A stretch of 64,000 bases of DNA from Psychrobacter sp. JCM 18901 (GCF_000586435.1 NZ_BAWH01000016.1:1-64000), one strand, 5' to 3'; numbered from the stretch's first letter, positions 30,590 through 41,440 are shown. Numbers and translations are program-made. Notes: generated by a model from the letters alone, not told the origin.

Positions 30590-31810
30590 TTATGTAGAGT
30601 TTATTTTGTTTGCGTATGTGGAATACTTACCACGAGCACCTGCACCGCCGCCGCCGAAACCACCGCCGCCACCGCCAAAGCCGCCTCCTCCGAAACCACC
30701 ACCGCCAAAGCCGCCTCCACTACCGCCGCCCATACCGGGTAAGAAAATCATGCCGCCTCTGCGCCCACCTTTACCGCCGCCGCCTTTTCCACCGCCACCG
30801 CCGCGTGAGATCAAAAACATCCAGATAAAGATTGCCATAATCAGCGTCATGAAGAAGCCGCCACCTAAGGCAATCGAACCTGCAAAAAACCCGCCAGCGG
30901 TAATAATAGAACCAAATACTCGGCCCAATATATTCGTAATAAAGCTACCAAAAATCATCGCCATGATAAATAAGAAAATAGGTGACGGCAACTCGTCTGA
31001 GCTTTGCTGAGCAGTGCGCTCTGCAGCTTGCGCATCAGCACGGGCTAAGACTTCAGGATCAGCAGTCAATCGTGTTTTAAGCGCTTCAACGCCAGCGATT
31101 ATCCCTGCACCATAGTTATTTTGCTTAAATAACGGCGTGATATCTTCGCGAATGACACGGTTGAGCGCAGCATCTGGCAACACCCCTTCTAGCCCGTAAC
31201 CCGTTAGGATATACATATCACGGTCATTGACAGCGACCACAATTAGCAGACCGTCATCGATAGCTTCATCACCCAATTCCCACTTCTCAGCAACTTGCAA
31301 GGCATAATCAAATATTGGTACGCCATTGGTAGTTGGTACGATAACCACCGCTGCTTGTGCTAATCCCTGCTGATAAATACTTCGAAGCTGCGCCTCTAGA
31401 CGTAGCTTCTCTTGAGGATTTAAAATATTGGCTTGATCAACGACTGGTTCATTGAGTATCAACTTATCAGCGTCAACACCCTCGGCACTGGAGCGTACAG
31501 GTGGCTGAGCGGTTGCTTGAGCATTAGCTGTATCATTTGCTGTGCTTTGGTTATCTGCGTTTTGATTGATAGCGTCGTTGCCGAGCACCGCTTCATTGAT
31601 AGCATCATTATTTAATACAGCATCATTGATTGCTTCGTTAGACTCGCCTGCTTTAGCAACAGCCACCAACTCTTCGACACTACGGTTTTGCAGATTCGAG
31701 GTGCTATCTGTCGCCACCGCTGTATCATTGGGTGCAGCGTGCAATGCAGGCACGCTGACGACACCTAACGTAAACAGTAATGCTGATAAGATTGCTTTTG
31801 AATTATTCAT
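30590..31810 (-). CDS. Secreted/membrane TPM-domain protein with Gly-rich tail (YgcG family)
   Basis: This 406-residue protein starts with a signal peptide (AILSALLFTLGVVSVPALHA), then a low-complexity Asn/Ala/Asp region with DAINEAVL-type repeats (about 60-80), a TPM domain (VDQANILNPQEKLRLEAQL ... YILTGYGLEGVLPDAALNRV), two membrane segments (PIFLFIMAMIFGSFI and GGGFFMTLIMAIFIWMFLI), and a tail of almost pure Gly/Phe repeats. The tail explains the proline-rich antisense frame there, which is not a gene. It is co-directional with lemA and the second TPM gene. Confidence 0.88.
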   Translation of the reverse strand: MNNSKAILSALLFTLGVVSVPALHAAPNDTAVATDSTSNLQNRSVEELVAVAKAGESNEAINDAVLNNDAINEAVLGNDAINQNADNQSTANDTANAQATAQPPVRSSAEGVDADKLILNEPVVDQANILNPQEKLRLEAQLRSIYQQGLAQAAVVIVPTTNGVPIFDYALQVAEKWELGDEAIDDGLLIVVAVNDRDMYILTGYGLEGVLPDAALNRVIREDITPLFKQNNYGAGIIAGVEALKTRLTADPEVLARADAQAAERTAQQSSDELPSPIFLFIMAMIFGSFITNILGRVFGSIITAGGFFAGSIALGGGFFMTLIMAIFIWMFLISRGGGGGKGGGGKGGRRGGMIFLPGMGGGSGGGFGGGGFGGGGFGGGGGGFGGGGAGARGKYSTYANKINST

Positions 31811-31933
31811 CTAATCTATACCACCTCAGATAACATCTTTACCAATTGATAGACTCTAACTAATCATCATTGAACCATTAGCTAAATAAACAGAGCTGCC
31901 TATGCTGCTCTGTCGTCACATTAATTCTAAATT

Positions 31934-32566
31934 TTATTCAGCTGACTTTTCTGCAGAGTCGCCAAAATCAACACTTGGTGCGGTTGAAATCGCCTCTTCA
32001 TTAGCCACACTAAAGTTGGGCTTAGTGTCCATACCAAATACTTTTGCAGTGATGTTGGTTGGGAACTGACGTACCGTTGTGTTGTATCCCTGCACTTCTT
32101 GGATATAGCGGTTACGAGCCACAGCAATACGGTTTTCAGTACCTTCTAACTGCGCTTGCAGGTCCTGAAACAGTGCATCTGATTTTAGATCTGGATAACG
32201 CTCAGATACTGCCATCAAACGTGACAATGCCCCTGTCATCTGCTCTTGCGCTGCTGCATAACGCTCCATCGCTTCTGGATCATTGAGTACTTCTGGCGTC
32301 ACCGTGATACCGCCTGCACGTGAGCGAGCTTCTGCCACTTGGGTGAAGACTTCTTGCTCTTGCTCGGCATACTGCTGTACGACTTTGACTAAGTTTGGCA
32401 CCAAATCAGAACGGCGCTGATACTGGTTGACCACTTCTGACCATGAAGCAGTGACCTGCTCATCTTGTGCTTGCAAGTTGTTATAGCCACAGCCACTTAG
32501 ACCAACCGTAGAAGTTGTCAATAAAGCGGCTAGCAACATCGGCTTCATAATAGATTTACGCGTCAT
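31934..32566 (-). CDS. lemA: LemA family lipoprotein
   Basis: The 210-residue LemA protein has a lipoprotein signal (PMLLAALLTTSTVGLSGCGY, lipid Cys about residue 26), then the helical LemA domain with SWSEVVNQYQRRSDLVPNLV, VAEARSRAG, LSRLMAVSERYPDLKSD and GTENRIAVARNRYIQEVQGYN ending near FPTN. The start at 32566 is chosen because AGGAGA lies eight bases upstream; the longer frame has no such signal. First gene of the lemA/ygcG/TPM group. Confidence 0.92.
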   Translation of the reverse strand: MTRKSIMKPMLLAALLTTSTVGLSGCGYNNLQAQDEQVTASWSEVVNQYQRRSDLVPNLVKVVQQYAEQEQEVFTQVAEARSRAGGITVTPEVLNDPEAMERYAAAQEQMTGALSRLMAVSERYPDLKSDALFQDLQAQLEGTENRIAVARNRYIQEVQGYNTTVRQFPTNITAKVFGMDTKPNFSVANEEAISTAPSVDFGDSAEKSAE

Positions 32567-33520
32567 TGTTGATTCTCCTAATAATGATAAATAACAAATA
32601 TCCAGTACCACGTTTTTAATATTTTTAAGTTTCTTAGTATTCATACGGCAGTCATGCGCTCTATATATTGTATATCTGCGCATCACTCTATCAGCATGAT
32701 ATCAAAATAAGTTGTCCTAATGATGGCGTTATATACGGCTTTTTACAATTGACCGTTACCAAAACACAACCGCATAGCGTCAACGATAACGCGTTTTTAT
32801 CATGATAGATATAGAGCAAAAATCTAGCAGTCTGGCGTAATCAGACTAAATGTTATGAAAGTACAAACAATTATTTATATATTATGCAAATCTTGCTAAT
32901 GTATCTACGACATAAAATACGAATATATCTACCGTCTATAAAGAAATTTCTAGTAATTAGTACAAAAATATGGCAAATTGCAGTTACGTAGCCGTACGGT
33001 TTGAATACATTTGGTAGTGGACTTATAGTTTGATTAGTATTAGCGAGTTGTTAATTTCTTAATAAAAACATCAATTAACTGTCAAATTATCGCTTAATAC
33101 TGTTAATTCGCCATACCAGTCATGTATTTATTCAAGACAGCTCATAGTAAGTTGAATGCCATCATGGTGATGGATATTTAATTATATAACCGCCTGTTTT
33201 ATCCGCCGGTCAACTTATGACTCATCTGATGTATAACATGATGATAGAAGACCGCAGTAGTTGAGGTTGTAGAATAATAGTAAACGCAGCTGATATTTAT
33301 ATTGTCAGTGATAAGCGCTATGCAAATAGTCCGTATTACTGAGAGATACGCGGGTAAATACAGACAACTACAGTCCATTCTTGGTGGCCAAGCACATGAG
33401 ACTTAGACAACAAATAAGTCGATGCAGAGACTTTAACTGCTTAACTTAAATAAGTAAGTTAACCAGTTAGTTTACTCCTAGCAAACAGTGCCACCTTGAG
33501 ACAGTACTAGGAACATAAAT
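32567..33520. other. Long AT-rich intergenic region between lemA and the alanine symporter
   Basis: There is no convincing gene in 954 bases. A small hairpin AGTCTG / CAGACT lies at 32829-32847. The last ~400 bases form a long potential leader of the symporter mRNA; I searched it for the conserved glycine-riboswitch core and did not find it. Both divergent promoters must lie here. Confidence 0.45.
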
Positions 33521-35044
33521 ATGGAAGGTTTAGTTAACTTAGTAAATGGAATTATCTGGAGCCCAGCGCTGATTTATCTCTGCTTGGGTGCCGGTCTGTT
33601 CTATTCCATTATGACGCGCTTTGTACAAGTACGTCTATTCGGTGAGATGATCAAACTCCTATTCACTGGTAAATCTAGTGCACAAGGTATCTCATCATTT
33701 CAGGCACTTGCCGTCTCACTCGCTGGTCGTGTGGGTATGGGTAACATCGCTGGGGTAGCTGCTGCTATCGGCTTCGGTGGCCCAGGTGCTGTTTTCTGGA
33801 TGTGGATCGTAGCCTTTCTAGGCGCATCTACAGCCTATGTCGAATCTACTCTTGCTCAGATTTACAAAGAAAAAGATGTGGTAACTGGCGAATATCGCGG
33901 TGGCCCAGCTTATTACTTTGAACGTGCCCTTGGTCAAAAGTGGTACGGTATCCTTTTCGCAATCGCTTCTATTTTATCATGTGGTATGTTCTTACCTGGT
34001 GTACAGGCGAACGGTGTTATCAGTGCATTTGCACAGGTAATGGGCGAAGGTACGATCATGAACGTTGCAGGCCTAGAAGTTGGCTCTATGCGTTTGGTCG
34101 GCTTGGCTATCATCTTAGTGGTGCTAGGTATCATCATCTTTGGTGGTATTAAGCGTATTGCAACCTTTACTGAGTTTGCAGTACCTTTCATGGCATTAGG
34201 TTATATTGCTCTAGCGCTAATCATCATGTTCAGCAACTTCAGCTTGATTCCAGATGTGTTTGGTATGATCGTTGGTGATGCATTCACTGCCCAAGCAGGT
34301 TTTGGTGCTGCGATCGGTTGGGGTGTGAAACGTGGTATCTACTCTAACGAAGCTGGTCAGGGTACAGGTCCTCACGCTGCTGCTGCTGCTGAAGTTGAGC
34401 ATCCATCACAGCAGGGTCTCGTTCAGGCATTCTCAGTATATGTTGATACACTACTAGTATGTTCTGCTACTGCATTCATGATCTTGTCTACTGGTATGTA
34501 CAACATTCAAGGTACGCTACCAGATGGTCAGTTCATCGTACAGAACGTTGCTGCTACTACTGAAATCAATGCTCCTGCGTTCACGCAAATGGCAATGGAA
34601 TCTGTATACGGTACGTTTGGTAATGCCTTTATCGCAATCGCTGTATTCTTCTTTGCCTTTACAACAATTCTGGCTTACTACTACATCGCTGAAGTAAACG
34701 TGGCTTACTTAACACGCTTCCTCGGTCGTAGTGCGAACAGAACTGGTTTATTCCTAGTGAAAGTGCTTATCATGGCGATGGTTGCTTATGGTGGTCTAAA
34801 CTCAGCTGGTTATATCTGGGCAATTGGTGATATCGGTGTTGGTCTTATGGCTTGGCTTAACATTGTTGGTATTCTTGTCATCTTCATCGTGGCTCGTCCA
34901 ACACTTACTATGCTTAAAGACTATGAAGCTCAGTGTAAAGCTGGCGTAACTCGCTATAGTTTTGATCCTGCTAAATTTGGTATCAAAAACGCACCGTATT
35001 GGGAAGAGCGTCATCTAGCACAGCAAAAAAAGCATGAACGCTGA
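33521..35044 (+). CDS. Alanine or glycine:cation symporter (AlsT/DagA family)
   Basis: A 507-residue inner-membrane transporter of the AGCS family that takes up alanine or glycine with Na+. Signatures: GAGLFYSIMTRFVQVRLF, LAVSLAGRVGMGNIAGVAAA, GPGAVFWMWIVAFLGAST, TGEYRGGPAYYFE, and GWGVKRGIYSNEAGQGTGPH, the family's best-known motif. About eleven hydrophobic segments are visible. Codon use is biased to a few codons, suggesting high expression. It stands alone with its own terminator. Confidence 0.93.
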   Translation: MEGLVNLVNGIIWSPALIYLCLGAGLFYSIMTRFVQVRLFGEMIKLLFTGKSSAQGISSFQALAVSLAGRVGMGNIAGVAAAIGFGGPGAVFWMWIVAFLGASTAYVESTLAQIYKEKDVVTGEYRGGPAYYFERALGQKWYGILFAIASILSCGMFLPGVQANGVISAFAQVMGEGTIMNVAGLEVGSMRLVGLAIILVVLGIIIFGGIKRIATFTEFAVPFMALGYIALALIIMFSNFSLIPDVFGMIVGDAFTAQAGFGAAIGWGVKRGIYSNEAGQGTGPHAAAAAEVEHPSQQGLVQAFSVYVDTLLVCSATAFMILSTGMYNIQGTLPDGQFIVQNVAATTEINAPAFTQMAMESVYGTFGNAFIAIAVFFFAFTTILAYYYIAEVNVAYLTRFLGRSANRTGLFLVKVLIMAMVAYGGLNSAGYIWAIGDIGVGLMAWLNIVGILVIFIVARPTLTMLKDYEAQCKAGVTRYSFDPAKFGIKNAPYWEERHLAQQKKHER

Positions 35045-35106
35045 CCCATTACGTAAAGATAAAGTGTAAGTTGATTTAATAGGATTGCTATTTAATCTTA
35101 TTGAAT

Positions 35107-35142
35107 AAAAAAAAGCCCGAGACCATGTTCTCGGGCTTTTTT
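35107..35142 (+). terminator. Terminator of the alanine symporter gene
   Basis: The stem AAAGCCCGAGA / TCTCGGGCTTT with loop CCATGT is flanked by A's and T's, about 60 bases after the stop codon at 35044. Confidence 0.92.
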
Positions 35143-35477
35143 GTTTGAATATTTTTCTAAAACGCTACAGAATAGCTTACTGGAAAACATCGAAGCCCAC
35201 GTTCATAAGAACTGATTTAACACCTTAAAACTGCCCTTTTATTCTCAAAATTAATCTGTATTCGAAATAACATCTGACTGTTATTTTGTATTTTGCCTGT
35301 CTTCTTTATAGAGCTCGCTTTAGCATTAAACTACTTTATATTAATTAAGTCGTCGTACCAGTATAGGTAAACCACAGTTCCCCTATTTTTAATTCATAGA
35401 CATAAAAAAACCTAGCACGATGGCTAGGCTTTCTTTAAATAACTTGTAGATTACGAATCTACGCGTCAATAGACAGC
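35143..35477. other. Intergenic region between the symporter and a fasciclin gene
   Basis: Convergent intergenic stretch without a gene. It contains the terminator of the minus-strand fasciclin gene at 35404-35431 and otherwise nothing recognisable. Confidence 0.5.
35404..35431 (-). terminator. Terminator of the first fasciclin gene
   Basis: On the minus strand the stem GCCTAGC / GCTAGGT is followed by seven T's, 47 bases after the fasciclin stop. Confidence 0.85.
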
Positions 35478-36083
35478 TTATTCAGGCATTAATACTGCAT
35501 CGATAGTGTGAACCACACCATTGGTTGCCATAATATCTGTACCAGTGATATTCGCTGTATTACCAGTAGCATCAGTAATCACATTATCTTCACTGATAGT
35601 AATGGTTTTGCCATTCGCTGTTTCGATCTCAGTACCGTATGGGATATCAGCTGCTTTAACTTCCATTGCTAGTACATGGTAAGGAAGAACCGTTTTTAGC
35701 AAATCTGTATTGGCCAACAACTCTTCTTTAGTCACGCCTAGTTTTTCTAGTACTGGCGCAAACGCATCATCAGTTGGGGCAAATACAGTATGCTTAGTTT
35801 CTTCCATTAGCATAGTATCAAGACCAGCAGCCTGTAGCGCAGCGGTTAAGATAGTTAGGTTTTCGTTCTCTGCTGCAATTTCAGCGATAGTTTGAGTCGC
35901 TTCTATGTCCATTTCGGCCATTGGCTCAGCTTCAACAGCTTCTGTCTCAGCAACTGGCTCAACTGCCATTTCTTCAGTCGCTTCTGGTTCAGTTGGCTCT
36001 GCAACAGTCTCTGTATCGTTACACGCTGCTAGTGACATGGCTGCGGTTACAACTGCGATAGATAACAAGTTCTTCTTTAACAT
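35478..36083 (-). CDS. Fasciclin-domain lipoprotein 1
   Basis: A 201-residue lipoprotein: signal LLSIAVVTAAMSLAAC with lipid Cys at about residue 21, an acidic Glu/Pro/Val/Ala linker to about residue 65, and one FAS1 domain (LTILTAALQAAGLDTML ... HTVFAPTDDAFAPVLEKLG ... LPYHVLAMEV ... ATNGVVHTIDAVLMPE). FAS1 domains mediate adhesion or ligand binding at the cell surface. A paralogue lies 420 bp upstream, with a decayed third copy between. Confidence 0.92.
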   Translation of the reverse strand: MLKKNLLSIAVVTAAMSLAACNDTETVAEPTEPEATEEMAVEPVAETEAVEAEPMAEMDIEATQTIAEIAAENENLTILTAALQAAGLDTMLMEETKHTVFAPTDDAFAPVLEKLGVTKEELLANTDLLKTVLPYHVLAMEVKAADIPYGTEIETANGKTITISEDNVITDATGNTANITGTDIMATNGVVHTIDAVLMPE

Positions 36084-36253
36084 AGGTAATTCCTTTTTGG
36101 ATAAATAATTGATTAAGGGATTTATTTAAATTAATAACTTTCGATAAATATAATGATGACCAATGATTGATAAATGTATCAATTACTTAGTCATACTATT
36201 TAGTCCGTTATATTGATAGTTCTCAGTCTAACTGTTTAATTTTTAAATGGTAT

Positions 36254-36350
36254 TTACTTAGGTAGCAACACTGTATCAATCACGTATATAGCATTGTTTG
36301 CTTGTATATCAGTTATTGCGACGTTTGAGATAGAATGCCGTTGATTGACT
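36254..36350 (-). pseudogene. Remnant of a third fasciclin gene (C-terminal end only)
   Basis: A stretch of ~32 codons without a start reads ISNVAITDIQANNAIYVIDT then VLLPK and a stop, matching the end of the neighbouring FAS1 protein (TNIVKTDIAANNGVVHVIDR then VLLPK). In-frame stops lie just upstream. It marks an old tandem triplication of the fasciclin gene with loss of the middle copy. Confidence 0.75.
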
Positions 36351-36417
36351 ACTTTTAGATGTCTGTTTTAAAATTTAAACCTAAATAGAAACTTATACAG
36401 ATAAAGCTCTAAAGTCT

Positions 36418-36462
36418 AAAACAGCCATTGTCTGATAATGAAATCATCATAAACAATGGCTG
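36418..36462 (-). terminator. Terminator of the second fasciclin gene
   Basis: A 10-bp stem CAGCCATTGT / ACAATGGCTG encloses a 21-base loop and is followed by TTTT on the minus strand, 44 bases after the stop at 36506. Confidence 0.75.
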
Positions 36463-36505
36463 CTTAGTCTTATAATAAATACAGTTGGTATGCCTCAGTT
36501 AATAC

Positions 36506-37060
36506 TTATTTAGGCAACAATACTCTATCGATTACATGGACGACACCATTGTTGGCAGCGATATCGGTCTTCACAATATTCGTCGTGCGACCATTCTCAT
36601 CCATTAGTTTGCCTTCTTTGGTCACCATTAGCGTGTCTTTGCTAGCGGTCATTACGTGGCCAGGCTTCACATCTTTGGCATACATCGCCATATCACCCGC
36701 GATTACGTGATAACCCAATACTTTGGTCAATAATGGCTTATTGGCAAATAACTGTGCTTTGGTCATACCTGTTTCTTGCAATGCTTGCATAAAGGCGGCG
36801 TTGGTCGGTGCAAATACCGTATAGTGAGCATTAGGATCAGACAACATATCGACTAGGCCTGCTGCTTGTACCGCTTCTACCAATACTGAAAAATCAGGAT
36901 TGCTTTGGGCAATTTGTACAACATTCATCTTAGCCATACTCTGACTGTGCATCGGTGCTTTCATATCGCCCGTCTTTGCTGGCATCATATTATTACAAGC
37001 ACTTAGACCTGCGATTGAGATAGCCAATGTACCAATGGTGGCAATTTTAGTAAGTTTCAT
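36506..37060 (-). CDS. Fasciclin-domain lipoprotein 2
   Basis: A 184-residue lipoprotein: signal IATIGTLAISIAGLSAC with lipid Cys near residue 22, short Met/Lys-rich linker, then one FAS1 domain (FSVLVEAVQAAGLVDML, YTVFAPTNAAFMQALQETG, LGYHVIAGDM, ANNGVVHVIDRVLLPK). It is a paralogue of the gene at 35478 but lacks the long acidic linker. Likely surface-exposed or periplasmic; function unknown. A palindrome resembling an iron-regulator site lies ~340 bp upstream. Confidence 0.92.
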   Translation of the reverse strand: MKLTKIATIGTLAISIAGLSACNNMMPAKTGDMKAPMHSQSMAKMNVVQIAQSNPDFSVLVEAVQAAGLVDMLSDPNAHYTVFAPTNAAFMQALQETGMTKAQLFANKPLLTKVLGYHVIAGDMAMYAKDVKPGHVMTASKDTLMVTKEGKLMDENGRTTNIVKTDIAANNGVVHVIDRVLLPK

Positions 37061-37636
37061 AACATTTTCCTTAATGATTTGAATTTCTTCGACGTTGGTA
37101 TTGTTTCAACTATGGTATTACTGTCTTACAGATCATCCTGCCTGCTAATGCCATTTGCTCACCATAATGTACTGCTAACACTGATACTCTTAGTACCAGT
37201 TATTGCTAATAAATGAGCCTATATTTATAAGTAGGACTTACTAAGACCTTGTATTTCTGAAATTAAATTAACATGTAAGCAATCTTTATCAACCTGCCTT
37301 TGCGCAATTTTTTGTGGTGCGGGTGTAAATTCTGTCTGACTTCTGAGCATTACCGTAGGCTTTCATTTGCAAAAGAAAAGCTTTATGTAACCCCTTAGCG
37401 AAATGATATTCATTTGTGCACATATTCTTTATGAAATACAATCTAACGCTATGCTCAGCAGCTCAGTGAATAGGTATCTGCTTGTCTATGGTAAAAGTAG
37501 AATGGGCAGTATCCATAAGTGCTATATTTTTCATGCTAGAATAATTCAAATTTGACGATTTCCTTTATAAGACTTTGTACTCTATTGGTTTGTTATTCCT
37601 TCCTTTTACAATATTGATGATATAAGCAGCGCACCT
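37061..37636. other. Divergent region between fasciclin 2 and metH
   Basis: No gene is visible in 576 bases. It includes the palindrome AAATGATATTCATTT at 37401-37415. I looked for cobalamin- or SAM-riboswitch cores upstream of metH and saw none. Confidence 0.45.
37401..37415. promoter_or_regulatory. Fur-like palindrome between fasciclin 2 and metH
   Basis: AAATGATATTCATTT is a perfect 6-3-6 palindrome with the TGATA/ATTCA core of many Fur boxes. It is only a candidate; AT-rich DNA yields such palindromes by chance. Confidence 0.25.
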
Positions 37637-40600
37637 ATGACTCAAACGATGACCTCACCGACCTCTTCTCACTCTGATACTACTTCTGACGCATCATCTG
37701 CTGATGACTTTATCTTGACGCCACCTGCTGTCTTTCCTTATAAGGAGCAGCAGCTCACCGCGCGCGCCCGTATCACTGAGCAGATGGCATCACGCATTTT
37801 GATGTTAGATGGGGCAATGGGTACGCAGATTCAGACCTATAAACTAGAAGAATCAGATTATCGTGGTGAGCGTTTTGCCGATATCGACCAAGATGTGCGC
37901 GGTAATAATGATTTGCTGGTGCTGACCCAGCCGCACATGATTAAAGATATTCATCACGATCATCTGTTGGCTGGTGCGGATATCATCGAGACCAATACCT
38001 TTAATGGTACGCGTCTATCGATGGCTGACTACGACATGCAGTACTTGGTGCCTGAACTGAATAAGACAGCAGCCAAAATTGCGCGCGAGGCGGCTGATGA
38101 ATTTACCGCCAAGACGCCTGAAAAACCGCGCTTTGTCGCTGGTGTTGTGGGACCGACCTCACGCACGTGCTCCATATCACCTGATGTCAATGACCCTGCC
38201 TTTCGTAACATTACCTTTGATGAGCTGGTCCTAAACTACCGTGAAGCGACCTTGTGCCTGATAGAAGGCGGTGTCGATATTATTTTGATTGAGACGATCT
38301 TTGATACGCTCAATGCCAAAGCGGCGATATTTGCAATCACTGGTGTATTCGATGATATTGGCTTTGAGTTGCCAATCATGATTTCAGGTACGATTACCGA
38401 CGCGTCAGGTCGCACGCTATCAGGTCAAACGGCTGAAGCGTTTTATAACTCTATCCGCCATGCCAAGCCTCTATCTGTTGGCTTTAACTGTGCGCTAGGT
38501 GCTGATGCGCTACGTCCCCATATTCAGACATTGTCAAACATCGCTGATACCTTTGTCTCTGCGCATCCAAACGCTGGTCTGCCCAATGAGTTTGGTGAGT
38601 ATGACGAAACCGCTGAAGAAACGGCTGCTCTGCTCGAAGGTTTTGCCAAAGCTGGTATTTTAAACATCGTCGGCGGCTGCTGTGGTACGACACCTGAGCA
38701 TATCCGTCAAATCGCTAAAGTCGTGGCAAACTATCCACCGCGTGTCATTCCTGAGATAGCGCCTGCCTGCCGACTATCAGGTCTAGAGCCATTTACCATC
38801 AACTCTGATAGCTTGTTTGTCAATGTTGGTGAGCGTACCAATGTCACAGGCTCCAAAAAAATTCCTACGTTTGATCAAAACAGAAGCCTATACCGAAGCA
38901 CTCGATGTCGCTCGCGATCAGGTCGAAGGCGGCGCGCAAATCGTCGATATCAATATGGACGAAGGCATGCTCGACTCCAAGCAAGCGATGATTCATTTCG
39001 TCAACTTGGTCTCAGGCGAACCAGATATCAGCCGTGTGCCACTGATGATTGACTCGTCTAAATGGGACATTATCGAAGAAGGCCTTAAACGTACACAGGG
39101 TAAATCTGTCGTCAACTCTATCTCATTAAAAGAAGGTCATGCTGAGTTCGTTGAACGTGCCAAATTATGCATGCGTTATGGTGCCGCGATTATCGTTATG
39201 GCATTCGATGAAGATGGACAAGCTGATACTTACGAGCGCAAAATTGAGATATCAAAGCGTAGCTATGATGTGCTGGTCAACGAAGTGGGCTTCCCTAGCG
39301 AGGACATTATCTTTGACCCAAATATCTTTGCCGTTGCCACGGGTATCACCGAACATAATAACTACGGTGCTGACTTTATAAATGCCACACGCTGGATTAC
39401 GGAAAACCTGCCAAATGCCATGGTCTCGGGTGGCGTATCCAACGTATCGTTTAGTTTCCGTGGTAACCCAATCCGTGAAGCGATCAACTCCGTATTCTTA
39501 TACCACGCGATCAAAAACGGCCTGACCATGGGTATCGTCAACCCAGCCATGCTTGAGCTGTACGATGATATTCCAAAGGAAGCCCGTGACGCTATCGAAG
39601 ACGTCATGCTCAATCGCAATCAAGGTGAAACTGGTCAAGATGCGACTGAACGTCTAATGACGGTCGCTGAAAACTACCAAGATGGCGGTAAGAAAAAAGA
39701 CAGTACCGTCGATATGAGCTGGCGCGAAGGCACGGTAGAAGAACGTATCGCCCACGCACTGGTCAAGGGCGTGACGACCTTTATCGAAGCGGATACCAAA
39801 GAAGCATGGGAGAAGTACCCTAAACCGCTAGAAGTCATCGAAGGGCCGCTCATGGACGGTATGAATATCGTCGGTGACCTATTCGGTGCTGGTAAAATGT
39901 TCCTACCGCAAGTCGTAAAATCTGCCCGCGTGATGAAGCAGTCTGTTGCGTGGCTAAACCCATATATCGAAGCGGAAAAAGTCGAAGGCGAAGTCAAAGG
40001 TAAAATCCTAATGGCAACCGTCAAAGGCGACGTGCATGATATCGGCAAAAACATCGTCGGTGTGGTGCTTGGCTGTAACGGCTATGATATCGTCGATTTG
40101 GGCGTCATGGTGCCATGTGAAAAAAATCCTCGATACTGCCATCGCAGAAAAAGTTGATATCATCGGTCTGTCTGGTCTGATTACCCCAAGTCTCGATGAG
40201 ATGGTCTATGTCGCCAAGCAAATGCAAGAGCGCGGCATGACACTACCATTGATGATCGGCGGTGCAACGACGTCGAAAGCGCATACTGCCGTCAAGGTCG
40301 AGCCGCAATATCAAAACGATGGCGTCATCTATGTATCGGATGCTTCGCGCTCAGTCGGTGTGGTGACCAAATTACTATCAAAAGAACACCGTCAAGCGCT
40401 CATCGATGAGACACGCGAAGAGTATGTCAAAGTGCGTGAGCGTCTGGCTAAGCGTCAACCAAAAGCTGCCAAAGTCACCTATGCCGAATCAGTCAAGATT
40501 GGCTTTCAGTATGATTGGGAAACCTATGTGCCACCAGTGCCAAATAAACTAGGACAAGTGATATTGGATGACTATCCAATCGCGAATCTGCTGCCTTATA

Positions 40601-41440
40601 TTGACTGGACACCATTCTTCATCTCTTGGGGTCTGACCGGTAAATACCCGAAAATATTGCAAGATGATGTGGTTGGTGAAGCGGCTCGCGATTTGTTTGA
40701 AAATGCAGAAGAGCTACTACAAAAGATGATTGATGAAAAATCAATCGTAGCGAAAGGTGTGTTTAAACTGATGCCAGCGCGCCGTACTGGCGCAGATACC
40801 GTCACTGTATATGACAATGACCCACAAAATGGTGGTAAACCGACCTACCAGTTGAGCACTTACGTCAGCAAAGCGACAAGGCAAGCGGCAAGCCTAACTT
40901 TAGCTTGGCAGACTTTATCTCACCATCAGACACCCACACTGATCACTTGGGCGGCTTTACTGTTTCTATCGTCGGTACAGAAGCACTGGCTGAGCAATAC
41001 AAAGCAGCAGGCGATGACTATAATGCCATTATGGTACAGGCGCTGTCTGACCGCTTAGCTGAAGCATTTGCCGAACATTTACATGAGCTAATACGTAAAG
41101 AGTACTGGGGCTACCAACCAACCGAATCACTTACCAATGATGAGATGATTAAAGAAAAATACGTCGGTATCCGCCCTGCACCTGGCTACCCTGCTTGCCC
41201 TGAGCATACGGAAAAAGGTAAATTGTTTGACTGGCTCGGTACGGTAGATGCAATTGGTACAACGCTAACCGAAAGCTATGCGATGTGGCCTGCGTCATCG
41301 GTCAGCGGATTCTATTACTCGCATCCTACAGTGAATACTTCAACGTCGGAAAAATCAGTCGTGATCAGTTAGAGAGTTATGCTGAGCGTAAAGGCTGGGA
41401 TATGAAAACAGCTGAGAAGTGGTTAAATCCAAATTTATAG
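37637..41440 (+). CDS. metH: Cobalamin-dependent methionine synthase (four frame breaks)
   Basis: MetH moves a methyl group from methyltetrahydrofolate via cobalamin to homocysteine. The reconstructed ~1,267 residues contain all four modules: homocysteine domain ([11 protein letters not shown], zinc site VGFNCALG and [10 protein letters not shown]), folate domain ([13 protein letters not shown]), B12 domain ([11 protein letters not shown]), and the SAM reactivation domain ([14 protein letters not shown] ... SGFYYSHP). Breaks: A7 38855-38861 and A7 40120-40126 (six fits), a lost T at about 40859 and one at about 41326. The C-terminus ends [12 protein letters not shown]. Four breaks in an otherwise perfectly conserved gene argue for consensus error. 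Confidence 0.93.

Larger units (their letters stand above)
36084..36505. other. Intergenic region holding a decayed fasciclin copy and a terminator
   Basis: It contains the remnant at 36254-36350 and a terminator-like hairpin at 36418-36462; the rest is AT-rich with no gene. Confidence 0.6.

Noticed and set aside
30429..31010. Long proline-rich plus-strand open frame
   Set aside because: It is the antisense shadow of the Gly-rich tail of the YgcG-type protein.
33100..33520. Glycine riboswitch before the alanine/glycine symporter
   Set aside because: The conserved aptamer core was not found; only general AT-rich leader sequence is present.
38855..40126. Programmed ribosomal frameshifting in metH or glnD at A7/T7
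   Set aside because: No stimulatory structure or shifted stop layout typical of recoding is evident, and the same run type breaks unrelated genes.
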